The notes below the pieces were generated by a model. That model was not told where the DNA came from. It did no database searches and saw only the letters and a list, made by a program, of their open reading frames with translations. A stretch of 64,000 nucleotides of DNA from Verrucomicrobiales bacterium (GTDB lineage: Bacteria; Verrucomicrobiota; Verrucomicrobiia; Limisphaerales; J093), in contig JACKPV010000032.1 in NCBI GenBank assembly GCA_024233305.1, positions 124,001-188,000 of the forward strand, in the 5' to 3' direction. Made by a program: the position numbers and the translations under genes. Below, piece by piece: positions 44,701 to 52,893 of the stretch; position 1 is the stretch's first letter; each line of letters begins with the position of its first letter.

Positions 44701-47700
44701 CGGCGCCCCCGATGGCCGGAGCCGCGTTGTCCACTGTGCGGGCATAGACCACGCCGCGCCGGGCGATCTGGCCGTATCCGTCGTCGGTGACGTCGCCGCC
44801 GAGCGTGGCGCCGGTGCTGCTGATCCCGTTCACACTGGGCCCGGCCACCGTTGGGAGGACGACGTATTCGTAGGCGCCGATATCGACGGTGCCATGCACG
44901 ATGCGGGCCACGCCGCGCTGATCGGTGGGTAGCGGATTGAAACTCGCGTCCACCGCTAGCGAATTGTCACCCCCGCCGATGGCGGGTCCGCCTGGCTTGA
45001 GCGCAATGGTCGGCGTGGAACCTCCGTTGTCGGCCGGAAGACCGGTCACGAAGATCGTGGCAGGATCAACACCCAGCAGGCTGTTTGAGGCGTTCGCGAT
45101 GGCCGGATCGATGTCCGGGTTCGTGGACGCCGTGTTGCCGGAGACAATCGTGTTCCACAGATCCACGCCGCCGTTGCTCAGGACGCCACCGCTGTCGTTG
45201 TCCGCCGAGTTCCCGGTGATGGTGCAGCAGACCAGCCGGACGACTCCGCCACCAAACGCGTGGGCGATCGCGCCACCGGCGGCACCGTCGGAGACGGTGT
45301 TGTGCGCATGGTTGTCGTGGAAGGTCGAATTGAAGACCAGCAACCGGTTCTCCGAGCCGACCGCCCCGCCATAGCCGCTGTTCCCTCCGTTTGCGTTTAC
45401 CGAATTGGACAGGAAGGAGCAGTCGTAAATGTCGCACCAGCCACTGTGGTAGACCGCCCCGCCGTGGAAGACGGCGGTGTTCTCGCGGAAGACGCAATCT
45501 CGCAGGACCAGCGTCCCCCCGCTGTTGATGGCGCCGCCCTGCGCCTTGCTGCTGCCCCGGTAGAAAGTCATCCCCTCGACCGTCATCGAGCCGTTGTTAT
45601 GCCGGAGAATCCGGGCGGCGTGGTTGGCATCCACGGTCAGCATGCCGGCACCGGGGCCGTCGAGGGTCAGTACGCCCGCCGGACTGTCGAAGACGAGTTC
45701 GCCCAGCGTCAGAGTGATCGTCGCTGGCCCGCCGAGGAACAGGTTCGGCGAGAAGGTCACGGTCCGCATGCCACCCAACGCATTCGCATAGGCCACCGCC
45801 TCCCGCAGACTGGTGCCCGCCCCGAGGTTCGGGTCGCTGTCGCCGTCGTCCTCGTCCATGACGGTGGTCACGACCAACGAACCACTGCCCGGCGCTGCCA
45901 GCGTCTGAAAATGCACGGGGGACGTATGACTGATCCCCCGGCTGTTCTCGGCGAATCCGGCGAACGAGTAGCCGGCGGCCGGGGACAGACCAAGCACCGT
46001 CTCCGCAAAGCCGCCCAGATGGGCGGCGGCATCCTCCACCACCGTCACGCTCGAACCGCCGATCTTCGGATCCGGGTTGACGGCGGTCAGCGCATACACG
46101 ATGCCGCGACGCGTGAGCGGAAAGCCCCAGTCGTTGGCAGCCTGCGCGCCCATCGTGGCGGAATAGGAGGTGACGCTGCTCAAGAAAGGGAAGTTGACCA
46201 GAGGCGCCCGCGAGGGAATCACCGTAAGGGTGAACTGCTGGGTGGCCGCCGGGGGAAGCCCGTTGTCGGCGGTGATGGTGACGACGTAGGCGCCCTCCGT
46301 CCCCACCTGCGGTGTCCCGCTCAACCAGCCGGACGCGTTCAGCGACACCCCGGTCGGCAGGGTCCCAGCGGACACGGAATACACCATCGGGGGGTCTCCC
46401 CTGGCCAGCAGTTGGAACGAACCCGGGAAGCCCACCTCGAAGGTTTCGCTCGTCGCGCTCAGGAAGGTCGGCGATTGGGGCGTTTCGTTGAACTTGATAT
46501 ACGTAGCGCCGCCGTAGTAGGCGTTCGCCAGAATCAGATCCGTGCGGTCATCCCCATCGATGTCTGCGGCCACGATGCACCCGGCCTGCGGACGGGCATC
46601 GCTGAACACCTGCGGCGTCCCCAGGGTGGTTCCGTCAAAGGAACGAAACTCGATCCTGCCATTGTTCGCCCGATCGGAGTTGGCGGAGTCTTGCGCGGAC
46701 ACGATCACGTCGAGGGTTCCGTCGCCATTCAAGTCCGCCAGAACCCCGGCGGCGGCGTGGTGGCTGTTCATCCCCAAAGTCGGGCTCCCGCCAGTCACGT
46801 CGGGCACCAGCACAGCGTGGTGGCTGTCTGCGTCCATCAAGAGCACCGAAGCTTTCGTCATACCCGGCTGCCGGGCGACATCCAGGTTCCACAGGCTGGA
46901 GATCGCCGAAGTGGAGACCGGTTGGAGTGTCGGGCTCTGTGCCTGGAGGTCCGTCAACCAACCGAGTGTGCTGCCGGCAAAGTGACTGAGGAAGATGTCG
47001 CGGGTCTGGTTCCCGTCGAAGTCGCCGATGCCGAAATGCCCGATGATCCCCAGATTCGGCCCGGCAAAGTCGCGCGTGGAGGTGACCACACCGCCGGCAT
47101 TGAGATAGAATATCCGGATGCCCCCGTCCCAGATCGAGTTGATGACCACGTCCTTGTTCCCATCGTCGTCCAAGTCCGCGACCTGGATGTCGAGACAGTT
47201 GTGGCCAAGCGTCGGATAGATGGCCGGCGCCTCAAAGGTGCCGTCGCCGTTTCCCGTATGGATGCGGAGCTCGCCGACGGAATAGCCGGTGAGCAACAAA
47301 TCGAGTTTTCCGTCCCCGTTGATGTCATCCAACGCCAGTGTGTTCGAGTCAACGACGTCGGCCACTGCCGGGCCGGCGGCAAATGTCCGATTGCCCTGAC
47401 CCAACGCAATGCTCACCGAGCTGCCATCGATGCCCACCAGATCCAGGATTCCGTCCTTGTTGATGTCTCCCACCGCGATGGTCCGCGCAAAGCCGCCGCC
47501 GCCGAGTGGGTAGGCCTGGAAGCCGGTGATGCCCTGCGCGGGACCCAGCACCACGGGTCGCGGCGCAGCGCGGAGGGGCAATCCCGCGGTGAGCAGCAGA
47601 GCGAACACGCCGAGCGTCCGCTGTCCGAAACGTCGCCAGCGGGCAGAGAACGCAGGGAGCCGAAACGCGCTCCCGCCGCTGCAGTCGCGTGACCCGTTCC

Positions 47701-47839
47701 GGGCGCGGGAGGGTCGCCCGGCCCCGGCCTGCGCAGCAAGGCGCCCGTCCGCCCGTCCGGCCTCTCCGCAACCGGGGAAGCGCCTCCCTGTGAACGGCCA
47801 CCGAGCAACCCTCCGATGACATGACATGAACTGTCCCAT
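41753..47839 (-). CDS. Giant secreted FG-GAP / beta-helix (CSLREA) surface protein
   Basis: 2028 residues. An unusually long basic N-terminus precedes the signal peptide (about residues 74-95, 'LGVFALLLTAGLPLRAAP'). Then come FG-GAP/VCBS calcium-binding repeats ('VGDINKDGILDLVG', 'DDINGDGKLDLLL'; ~110-450), a putative Ig-like domain (~465-540), two CSLREA-led right-handed beta-helix regions with 'TSLREAVAYANALGG' (~655) and 'TSLREALTYANSLGG' (~1105) including 'GGAIN' and 'FSGNN' rungs, a malectin-like domain (~1490-1680) and a dockerin-like segment 'DVNRDRTVDAIDVYLPYY' (~1880). It ends in a beta-rich domain without PEP-CTERM. It probably binds or presents polysaccharide at the surface. It lies between the two copies of repeat family 2. 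Confidence 0.85.
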   Translation of the reverse strand: MGQFMSCHRRVARWPFTGRRFPGCGEAGRADGRLAAQAGAGRPSRARNGSRDCSGGSAFRLPAFSARWRRFGQRTLGVFALLLTAGLPLRAAPRPVVLGPAQGITGFQAYPLGGGGFARTIAVGDINKDGILDLVGIDGSSVSIALGQGNRTFAAGPAVADVVDSNTLALDDINGDGKLDLLLTGYSVGELRIHTGNGDGTFEAPAIYPTLGHNCLDIQVADLDDDGNKDVVINSIWDGGIRIFYLNAGGVVTSTRDFAGPNLGIIGHFGIGDFDGNQTRDIFLSHFAGSTLGWLTDLQAQSPTLQPVSTSAISSLWNLDVARQPGMTKASVLLMDADSHHAVLVPDVTGGSPTLGMNSHHAAAGVLADLNGDGTLDVIVSAQDSANSDRANNGRIEFRSFDGTTLGTPQVFSDARPQAGCIVAADIDGDDRTDLILANAYYGGATYIKFNETPQSPTFLSATSETFEVGFPGSFQLLARGDPPMVYSVSAGTLPTGVSLNASGWLSGTPQVGTEGAYVVTITADNGLPPAATQQFTLTVIPSRAPLVNFPFLSSVTSYSATMGAQAANDWGFPLTRRGIVYALTAVNPDPKIGGSSVTVVEDAAAHLGGFAETVLGLSPAAGYSFAGFAENSRGISHTSPVHFQTLAAPGSGSLVVTTVMDEDDGDSDPNLGAGTSLREAVAYANALGGMRTVTFSPNLFLGGPATITLTLGELVFDSPAGVLTLDGPGAGMLTVDANHAARILRHNNGSMTVEGMTFYRGSSKAQGGAINSGGTLVLRDCVFRENTAVFHGGAVYHSGWCDIYDCSFLSNSVNANGGNSGYGGAVGSENRLLVFNSTFHDNHAHNTVSDGAAGGAIAHAFGGGVVRLVCCTITGNSADNDSGGVLSNGGVDLWNTIVSGNTASTNPDIDPAIANASNSLLGVDPATIFVTGLPADNGGSTPTIALKPGGPAIGGGDNSLAVDASFNPLPTDQRGVARIVHGTVDIGAYEYVVLPTVAGPSVNGISSTGATLGGDVTDDGYGQIARRGVVYARTVDNAAPAIGGAGVTVVEVAGTTGIFSAAASGLQPLTGYSLTAFAENEAGIGYSSVGTFQTTETPGLIVTLASDTVNAGDGQTSLREALTYANSLGGSQTISFAPGLAGQTVVLDRAWSSVNDYEAGSALYALGVDVTIQGPTGSSGVTLRVSPSVELRHFLVDSTALLTLRNLTLTGGRARIAGYGFGGSVWSFGSLVVRGCTFSGNNALSEGGALQCWGDSPLVLIENSTFSGNSSDGIGGAMVLGSAAITLRHVTITGNSAPGGYAVVLWKNAALLTNTLVAGNPNDGIGSANGGSAGPASANNLIGPGGSAGLVDGANGNFTGVPADKLLLGALADNGGPTPTIAPLAGSPVINAGSVVSGLTSDQRGLVRTVGTAPDIGAVEDSTGDDDPDGEGLTNAQELVLRSNPLAIDSDNDGFNDATEVLSGSDPTLDSSVPPTTHVERVLGYGPARGLDLAGNFIYAFNVGTPGAAGQAGDAVFTADNAPGITVTAPREVADWTPREFGNTTADDALETVFRSIRWAEADHSDPERRVLQVDLTGLTSGRPYKLQLLFAESGDHDRRFDVFVQGQLIADDFRPSTGQGIPAWPGRATAIVHEFVAGASTLAILLDGEAVADGGADRNPILNGVTLERIPHPEVETQWVFYNHSEWDGNNAGPDANDDSAIAPDKSVLLPGGIGSYANYTSYSRGLNGIMVDIADLAGTPTAADFTLKTGNNHRPAGWAFAPDPVSVTVRVGAGANNSDRVTLLWNDNNLDATADANEAVAKAWLEVTVLATANTGLAAPYTFYFGNAVGEVGNSATDALVDAIDVYQPYYNQTPGGQAPVTSPYDVNRDRTVDAIDVYLPYYHQTGGPTALVLLNLSGAGRLGAGGGSGPATLQVGRPLSQAGMRQLLSEGRIDGLDPETGLPTGGRSPVVKLHSTDEGHLLAELEAGPGQWRLEWTGDLAGDEWQVVESDWELEATGRGWWLDREGETTARFFRVVEGRSQAQ

Positions 47840-48145
47840 TACCCTTGTTTAACCGGTTTCACACCGGCTCTTACATGGATCCGACCGAAAACGTTTAGGA
47901 AGGTATTTCGACCCGGATCCCCCCGGACCTTCGCACCCGTTCCGCTTGGCCGGCACGTTCCACCTGGAGGCCACTCGCTTCGCCTGCACGGGCTCAGCAC
48001 GGCGGCGGGCCATAGCAGTGCGGTGGTCGTGACACCGTTTTTCGGGTTTCGGCGCGCTTCGGCTATTCAGAAGTCCCGCCGTCCGCGGAACCGCCGTCGC
48101 CGCTCCGCTCTGCCGGCGCACTTCGTATGGGGCCGGCCCCCATCG
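47840..48145. other. Intergenic, largely a palindromic repeat
   Basis: About 306 bases between the kinase stop and the giant-protein start, both on the minus strand. The second copy of repeat family 2 fills 48011-48129. The promoter of the giant gene should lie between 47840 and 48010; no clear elements were assigned. Confidence 0.5.
48011..48129 (+). repeat. Short palindromic repeat family 2, copy 2
   Basis: Colinear with 41574-41689: 'agtgcggtgg', 'gacaccg', 'tcggcgcgcttcgg' and 'tgccggcgcact' are shared, with similar inverted ends (catagcagtgcgg / ccggcgcacttcgtatg). Same orientation as copy 1. Confidence 0.72.
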
Positions 48146-51100
48146 TCAGGGCAGCGGCGGGGGGACGGGGGATTGCAGCCGCTCGACGAGGAACCACTTC
48201 AGCCAGTGGTCGTGAAAGGTCGCGTCGCCGCCGCCTTCAGCCAGTTGCCGGAGGGCATCAAGACGGTCCGAAGCGACCGGGGCAGTGCGGCCGCCTCCCT
48301 CGTCGCGTCGACCCGCCAGCGCTTCCGCCAGGTCCGGCAGCCAGGCGGGCGTCGCGCCGCCATGGGAGACTTCATGCCGCCAAACGTTCCAATCCATCCC
48401 GCCGGCGAGAACCCCCCGGCTGTCCGGCAGCCAGAGCAGGCAGTTGACGGCGGCCCCGTGGTCGAACGGTTCGGTCAGGGGAAAGCCCGTGCGGGAATCC
48501 CAAATGCGGGCCGTGCCATCCGCCGAGGCGGTGGCCACCCAGCGGTCGTCGGGGCTGAAGGCGGCGACGGTTACACGATCCGCATGCCGCATGGGGGGCG
48601 TCAGCGGTTCCGACGTCTCGGCATCGAAGACTTGGGCCGCCTCGAGGGTGTGAATCAGCACGCGCCTGCCGTCGGCGCTGAACGAGGCTCCCAGCAAACC
48701 CTGCCCCGCCGCGACGGGGGGCGCGACGGGAGCGCCGGAGGGCACTTCCCAAACTTGAACCGTGCGATCACCGGAGGAGGTGACGAGACGCCGGCTGTCC
48801 GGGCTGAAGCGGGCTTCCGAAAGGCCGGCCTGATGTCGCAGCGAGGGGCCGACCGGCTCCCCGGTGGCGGCATCCCATAACCGGGCCGCCGGGTCCAGGC
48901 CGGCGCTCGCCAACCACCGGCCGTCCGGGCTGAAACTCACCCACCCCACGGAATCCACATGCCGCAGAGGGGGGAACCGGGCCTCTCCGGTCCCCGTGTC
49001 GAACACGCGCACCGTCCCATCCTCACCGGCGCTGGCCACCACACGGTCATCCGGGGAGAAGACCGCACGGAACGCCCGCCGCTCATGGTCCCGATTGATC
49101 CAGAGCGTGCGGCCCGTCCCGGCCTCGATCATACGCACCGACCCATCCGTGCAGGAGGCGCAGAGCAGGCGGCCGTCCGAGGAAAACTGCACGTCGTTGA
49201 AATGGTCCCTTTCCGTGGTGGCCCAGGTGACGCGGTTTTCGCCGGTTGGGGCGGCGCAGCTCAGCAGCTGCTGATAGCAGCCGGCGACGAGCTGTTCGCC
49301 ATCCGGACTCAACGCCAGCCGCTGCACCTCGGAACCCGCGGCGATCAGGGGCTGGCCGGCGGTCCGCATGCGCACATCCCAGAGGCTGACGACGCCGTCC
49401 TGTGACGCGGTCAGCAGGCGATCCCCCGCCGGGTTGAGGTCGTGACCGAGAATGACGCCGCGTTGCTGGACCGGTTCCTGAAGGGGATGCGAGTCCCGGA
49501 GGTCGAACAACACGCCGGACCCGTCATGCGCCGCCCGGAAGCCCACGGTGAAGGCGCCATCCGCGGAGAGGTTGGCCAGGACGGGCGCCCGGGCAAAAAC
49601 CGGGCTCAGATCAGTGAGGGTATCGGCGTCCTTGATGACGGCGCCGCCGCCCCACCCCGCGATGAACAGGCGCCGGGCATCCGGCGAAATCCGCATCACA
49701 TGCCAGGCGGCGCCGAGCGGCTGGCGCGCAAGTTCCCGCCCCGTGTCCAGACTGAAGCTGAACACTTGGAAGCGGTTGGCCGGCTCGGTTGCGCAGATGA
49801 AGACGCGGCGGTTGGCCCAATCGCAGAGGAAACAACCCAGTTGCGGCCTCGGTTCCCAAAAGGGTTTCAGCGAGTCTTTTTCCGGCTCCCACAGCCAGAA
49901 GGTCCGTTCCCCTTCCGAAAACAACGTCTCACCTTGCGGCCCGACACTTGGGGGAAACTCTATCCTCGCCCCACTCGGAAGGGAGGCGTGCGCCAGGAGC
50001 TTTCCACCGGCGGTATCCCAGAGTTGGAGTTCCCGATCCGGCGAGACCATCGACAGAAGTCTGCCATCCTCGCTCAGACTCGGCCGCGCCTCGTAAGGCA
50101 GGCTGACCCCGAGTTCGCGCTCGATGCGCCAGGATCCGTAGTTCCAGGTCAGCACGCGTCCTGCCTTGGTGCGGACGAGCAGCCAGGGGTGGCCTTCGAG
50201 CAGCTCGAACGTCTCCCCCACGAGGTCCAGTCCAGCCCTGTTTTGCAGATCCCCGTTGCTCAAGTCCCAGCTGCGAAGCACGCCATCGTCGGTGAGGGTG
50301 AGCGCGTTCCGACCCTCGTGATCAAAGCGAACCCGCGCCACGGGGCGGTCGTGCTTCAGCGGCGGCAACAGGGGCAGCGGGAAGGCTCGGGATTCAAGCA
50401 GCGAGGACAGGCGGGAACCAGCGGTGAGGTCGTCCGGCGTCTCGCGCAGGAAACGCGCGAAAGTGGTCAGGGCATCGGGCGTGTGCCCCGCCGCGAGCGC
50501 CTCCTCGGCATTCTGCCATTCGAGCCGGCGGACCTGCTCCGTGAGCTGGTGGTTGGCCGCTTCCGTGGCGCGTTGCGCCCCTTGAATCCGATGGTTGTGC
50601 CAGAACAGACCGACGATCAGTGCGCCAAGCGCAAGGGCGACGGTCGCCGCCAGCGCGGCATGAACCGGTTTGCGCCGCGCCCATTTGCCCACGCGTTCCC
50701 AGGTCGTTGCCGCCTGCGCCTCGATGGGCTCGCCCCGCAGCCAGCGCTCCAGATCATCCGCCACGGCGGCAGCGGACGCGTACCGACGGGACGGCTCTTT
50801 TTCGATGCATTTGAGACAGATCGTGGCCAGTTCGGGCGCCACGGTATCCACGGCGGGCGCTGCTTCCTCGACCACCATGCGCGCCGTGTCAAGCGGCGTC
50901 CGGCCCGAGAAGGGCGGTTGGCCGCTCAGCAGTTCATAGAGCACTGCGCCCAACCCGTAGACGTCCGTGGCCGTGGTCACCTCACCGTGCCGGGCTCCGG
51001 CCTGCTCGGGCGCCATGTAGCCGGGGCTGCCCAACATGGCGGCCGAGTGCGTGAGATCGCTCTCGCGGTCCACCAGCTTGGCCAGACCGAAGTCCGTCAC

Positions 51101-51700
51101 CACAGGCTCGCCCTCTCCATCCATGAGGATGTTGGACGGCTTGAGGTCCCGATGCAACACGCCGCGCTCGTGGGCGTAGGCGACGGCGCGCGCCACCTTG
51201 ACCATCATTGCGGCGATGGCGCGGGCCCGCTCGATCGGCGGCAGATCCAGCAACCGGGCCCACATCGCGATGTTGCGCCCGCCGGGCACGAGCCGCATCG
51301 AGAGGAAATGCTGGTGGTCGCGTTCGCCGAAATCATAGACGGAGACGATGTGGGGGTGGTCCAGGCGGGCCGCGACCTCCGCCTCGTTGCGAAATCGCCG
51401 GACGGATTCCACCGTGGCCAGTTCGCCGGCCAGCATCGTCTTCACCGCCACTTCCCGCTGAAGGCTCTTTTGCCAGGCCCGGTAAACCACCCCCATACCG
51501 CCCCGGGCAATCTCCTCGATCAGCTCGTAGTCGCCGAAAGAACGCCCACACTGGCCCGCTTCGTCAACGGATGCGCCGGGGGCGGAGCCACGGCCGAGGC
51601 TCGCCAGTCCGAGCAGACATCGCGGGCACTGCCCAAACGGCGCACCCGCGGGGATGGTCGCGCCGCACCGGGCGCAATCGGCGCCTTCAACCCGGTCCAT
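48146..51700 (-). CDS. Serine/threonine protein kinase with WD40 repeats
   Basis: 1184 residues. An N-terminal zinc-ribbon-like segment (CARC...CPRC) is followed by a Hanks-type kinase with 'IARGGMGVVYRAWQ', Lys in 'EVAVKTML', catalytic 'GVLHRDLKPSNILM', 'VTDFGLAKLVD' and 'SPGYMAPEQAGARHGE'. A single membrane helix ('LAATVALALGALIVGLFW', about residues 350-370) leads to an external region with a WD40 propeller ('VARVRFDHEGRNALTLTDDG', 'VAAFSPDDRWVATASADGTA'). Such kinase/WD40 fusions are typical of Planctomycetota and Verrucomicrobiota. The gene follows the ECF sigma gene by about 67 bases, suggesting one signalling unit. Confidence 0.94.
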   Translation of the reverse strand: MDRVEGADCARCGATIPAGAPFGQCPRCLLGLASLGRGSAPGASVDEAGQCGRSFGDYELIEEIARGGMGVVYRAWQKSLQREVAVKTMLAGELATVESVRRFRNEAEVAARLDHPHIVSVYDFGERDHQHFLSMRLVPGGRNIAMWARLLDLPPIERARAIAAMMVKVARAVAYAHERGVLHRDLKPSNILMDGEGEPVVTDFGLAKLVDRESDLTHSAAMLGSPGYMAPEQAGARHGEVTTATDVYGLGAVLYELLSGQPPFSGRTPLDTARMVVEEAAPAVDTVAPELATICLKCIEKEPSRRYASAAAVADDLERWLRGEPIEAQAATTWERVGKWARRKPVHAALAATVALALGALIVGLFWHNHRIQGAQRATEAANHQLTEQVRRLEWQNAEEALAAGHTPDALTTFARFLRETPDDLTAGSRLSSLLESRAFPLPLLPPLKHDRPVARVRFDHEGRNALTLTDDGVLRSWDLSNGDLQNRAGLDLVGETFELLEGHPWLLVRTKAGRVLTWNYGSWRIERELGVSLPYEARPSLSEDGRLLSMVSPDRELQLWDTAGGKLLAHASLPSGARIEFPPSVGPQGETLFSEGERTFWLWEPEKDSLKPFWEPRPQLGCFLCDWANRRVFICATEPANRFQVFSFSLDTGRELARQPLGAAWHVMRISPDARRLFIAGWGGGAVIKDADTLTDLSPVFARAPVLANLSADGAFTVGFRAAHDGSGVLFDLRDSHPLQEPVQQRGVILGHDLNPAGDRLLTASQDGVVSLWDVRMRTAGQPLIAAGSEVQRLALSPDGEQLVAGCYQQLLSCAAPTGENRVTWATTERDHFNDVQFSSDGRLLCASCTDGSVRMIEAGTGRTLWINRDHERRAFRAVFSPDDRVVASAGEDGTVRVFDTGTGEARFPPLRHVDSVGWVSFSPDGRWLASAGLDPAARLWDAATGEPVGPSLRHQAGLSEARFSPDSRRLVTSSGDRTVQVWEVPSGAPVAPPVAAGQGLLGASFSADGRRVLIHTLEAAQVFDAETSEPLTPPMRHADRVTVAAFSPDDRWVATASADGTARIWDSRTGFPLTEPFDHGAAVNCLLWLPDSRGVLAGGMDWNVWRHEVSHGGATPAWLPDLAEALAGRRDEGGGRTAPVASDRLDALRQLAEGGGDATFHDHWLKWFLVERLQSPVPPPLP

Positions 51701-51767
51701 GGGCTCGGCAAGGTTCGGTTCGGCATCGCATCACGTCATCCCTTACTCACCCAAACCGGCGCAGACC

Positions 51768-52529
51768 TTACGGCGCCGCCACCACTTTAAGCAGATGGGC
51801 CAGTTCGGATTCGACCTCTTCCGGCGTCGCCACCGTCTGCGCGATCTCCTCCCGCAGCAACTCGCCGTAGCGCTGGCGCATCCGGTGAACGGCCACTCCC
51901 ACCGCGTTGGCGCTCATGCCGAGGTCCGCCCCCAGGGCGGCGTGACCGGGCTGGCCGGTTGTGCCCGCAACGTAGGGCCGCAGTCGCTCGTAAAGCGCCG
52001 CCCGCCCCGCTCTCGCGTAGTCCACGCCCAGCCGCGTGAACACCCGTTCGAGCAGAGCGAACGCCCAGCTCCGCTCGAACTGCGCTTCGGGGGTCCTCAG
52101 GTCCGCGAGTTCGGCGGCAAATTTCTCCTCCGCAGCCAGGGCATCGACCGCAATCAAGGTCGCTCCGCCGCCGCGCTTGCGGGCATGATCGCGTCGACGC
52201 TGCTTGGCGAGGAAGTTCTGCAGGGAGGCCAGCAGGTAGGAGCGAAAGCGGCCTTTCTCCCGGCGCGCGCGGGCGATCAGATCCACATCAATGGCGTGCA
52301 GGAAGAACGACTGAGTGAGATCCTGTGCTTCCTCGGGGCGGCAACCGCGACGTCGCAAGTAGGCGTGCAAGGGATACCAATAGGCCTGGCAGAGCGCTTC
52401 GAGCGCCGCCCGTGCCTCCGGTTCATCCCCGTGCCCTCCGCCTGCCCGCAGCACGACACTCCATTGGGTCGTGCGAAACCGGGCGGCGTCTGCGGCGCGG
52501 ATCGCAGCCTGGTCGTCCTGGTTCGACAT
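51768..52529 (-). CDS. ECF-type RNA polymerase sigma factor (kinase-associated)
   Basis: 253 residues from ATG 52529. The N-terminal sigma-2 region is 'LCQAYWYPLHAYLRRRGCRP' with 'EEAQDLTQSFFLHAI' and 'EKGRFRSYLLASLQNFLAKQ'. The sigma-4-like region contains 'YAELG...'-type helices ending 'ADLGMSANAVGVAVHRMRQR'. It is of the large ECF groups encoded beside Ser/Thr kinases, so the adjacent kinase is a plausible activator (inference). The open frame extends upstream into a REP-transposase end; that extension is not homologous and is excluded. Confidence 0.88.
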   Translation of the reverse strand: MSNQDDQAAIRAADAARFRTTQWSVVLRAGGGHGDEPEARAALEALCQAYWYPLHAYLRRRGCRPEEAQDLTQSFFLHAIDVDLIARARREKGRFRSYLLASLQNFLAKQRRRDHARKRGGGATLIAVDALAAEEKFAAELADLRTPEAQFERSWAFALLERVFTRLGVDYARAGRAALYERLRPYVAGTTGQPGHAALGADLGMSANAVGVAVHRMRQRYGELLREEIAQTVATPEEVESELAHLLKVVAAP

Positions 52530-52590
52530 GCCTGATGGGCAATCATTTGATGGCGCTCCCATTTCCTCTGTCAAATCCCAAAGCAGCCCC

Positions 52591-52708
52591 GTAAAGGGGT
52601 CGGTTCTTGATATTGACACATGAGGCCGGATCCGGCAGTCATCGGGGCATGGCCAGAAAGCTGAGAGTGGAGTATCCGGGGGCGGTCTATCACGTCCTCA
52701 ATCGGGGC
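52591..52708 (+). repeat. Truncated RayT-element 5' end
   Basis: 118 bases nearly identical to 55192-55309, the left end and first 20 codons of the complete RayT-type element. It starts with the terminal repeat 'gtaaaggggtcggttcttga' and stops abruptly after 'aatcggggc', where unrelated DNA begins. Confidence 0.88.
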
Positions 52709-52876
52709 GAGCAACCGGCAGGCCACGTGCCGGGCATCGGCCTTGCGGTGGCGAGGGAATGCGTGGAATTGCACGGCGGCGAGATCAGCGCGGCGAACCT
52801 GCCGGAAGGCGGTTCCTGCCTCCGCGTTCGGTTGAAGACCTCCGCTCCCGCGTCGGAAGTTCTCGAAGCGGAGTGA
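52649..52876 (+). pseudogene. Chimeric ORF: RayT N-terminus joined to histidine-kinase C-terminus
   Basis: The first 20 residues ('MARKLRVEYPGAVYHVLNRG') equal the RayT transposase start; from base 52709 the protein switches to a histidine-kinase ATPase tail, 'GIGLAVARECVELHGGEISA' then 'NLPEGGSCLRVRL', i.e. the G2 box and last strands of a HATPase domain. The frame is open by chance across the junction. It marks where a mobile element joined the remains of a sensor-kinase gene. No function is expected. Confidence 0.8.
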
Positions 52877-52893
52877 ATTCCGCGCGCCCGAAC

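Noticed and set aside
45260..47692. An 810-residue plus-strand ORF inside the giant gene
   Set aside because: It is the antisense of the FG-GAP/beta-helix gene and is rich in Arg, His and Gly without any domain.
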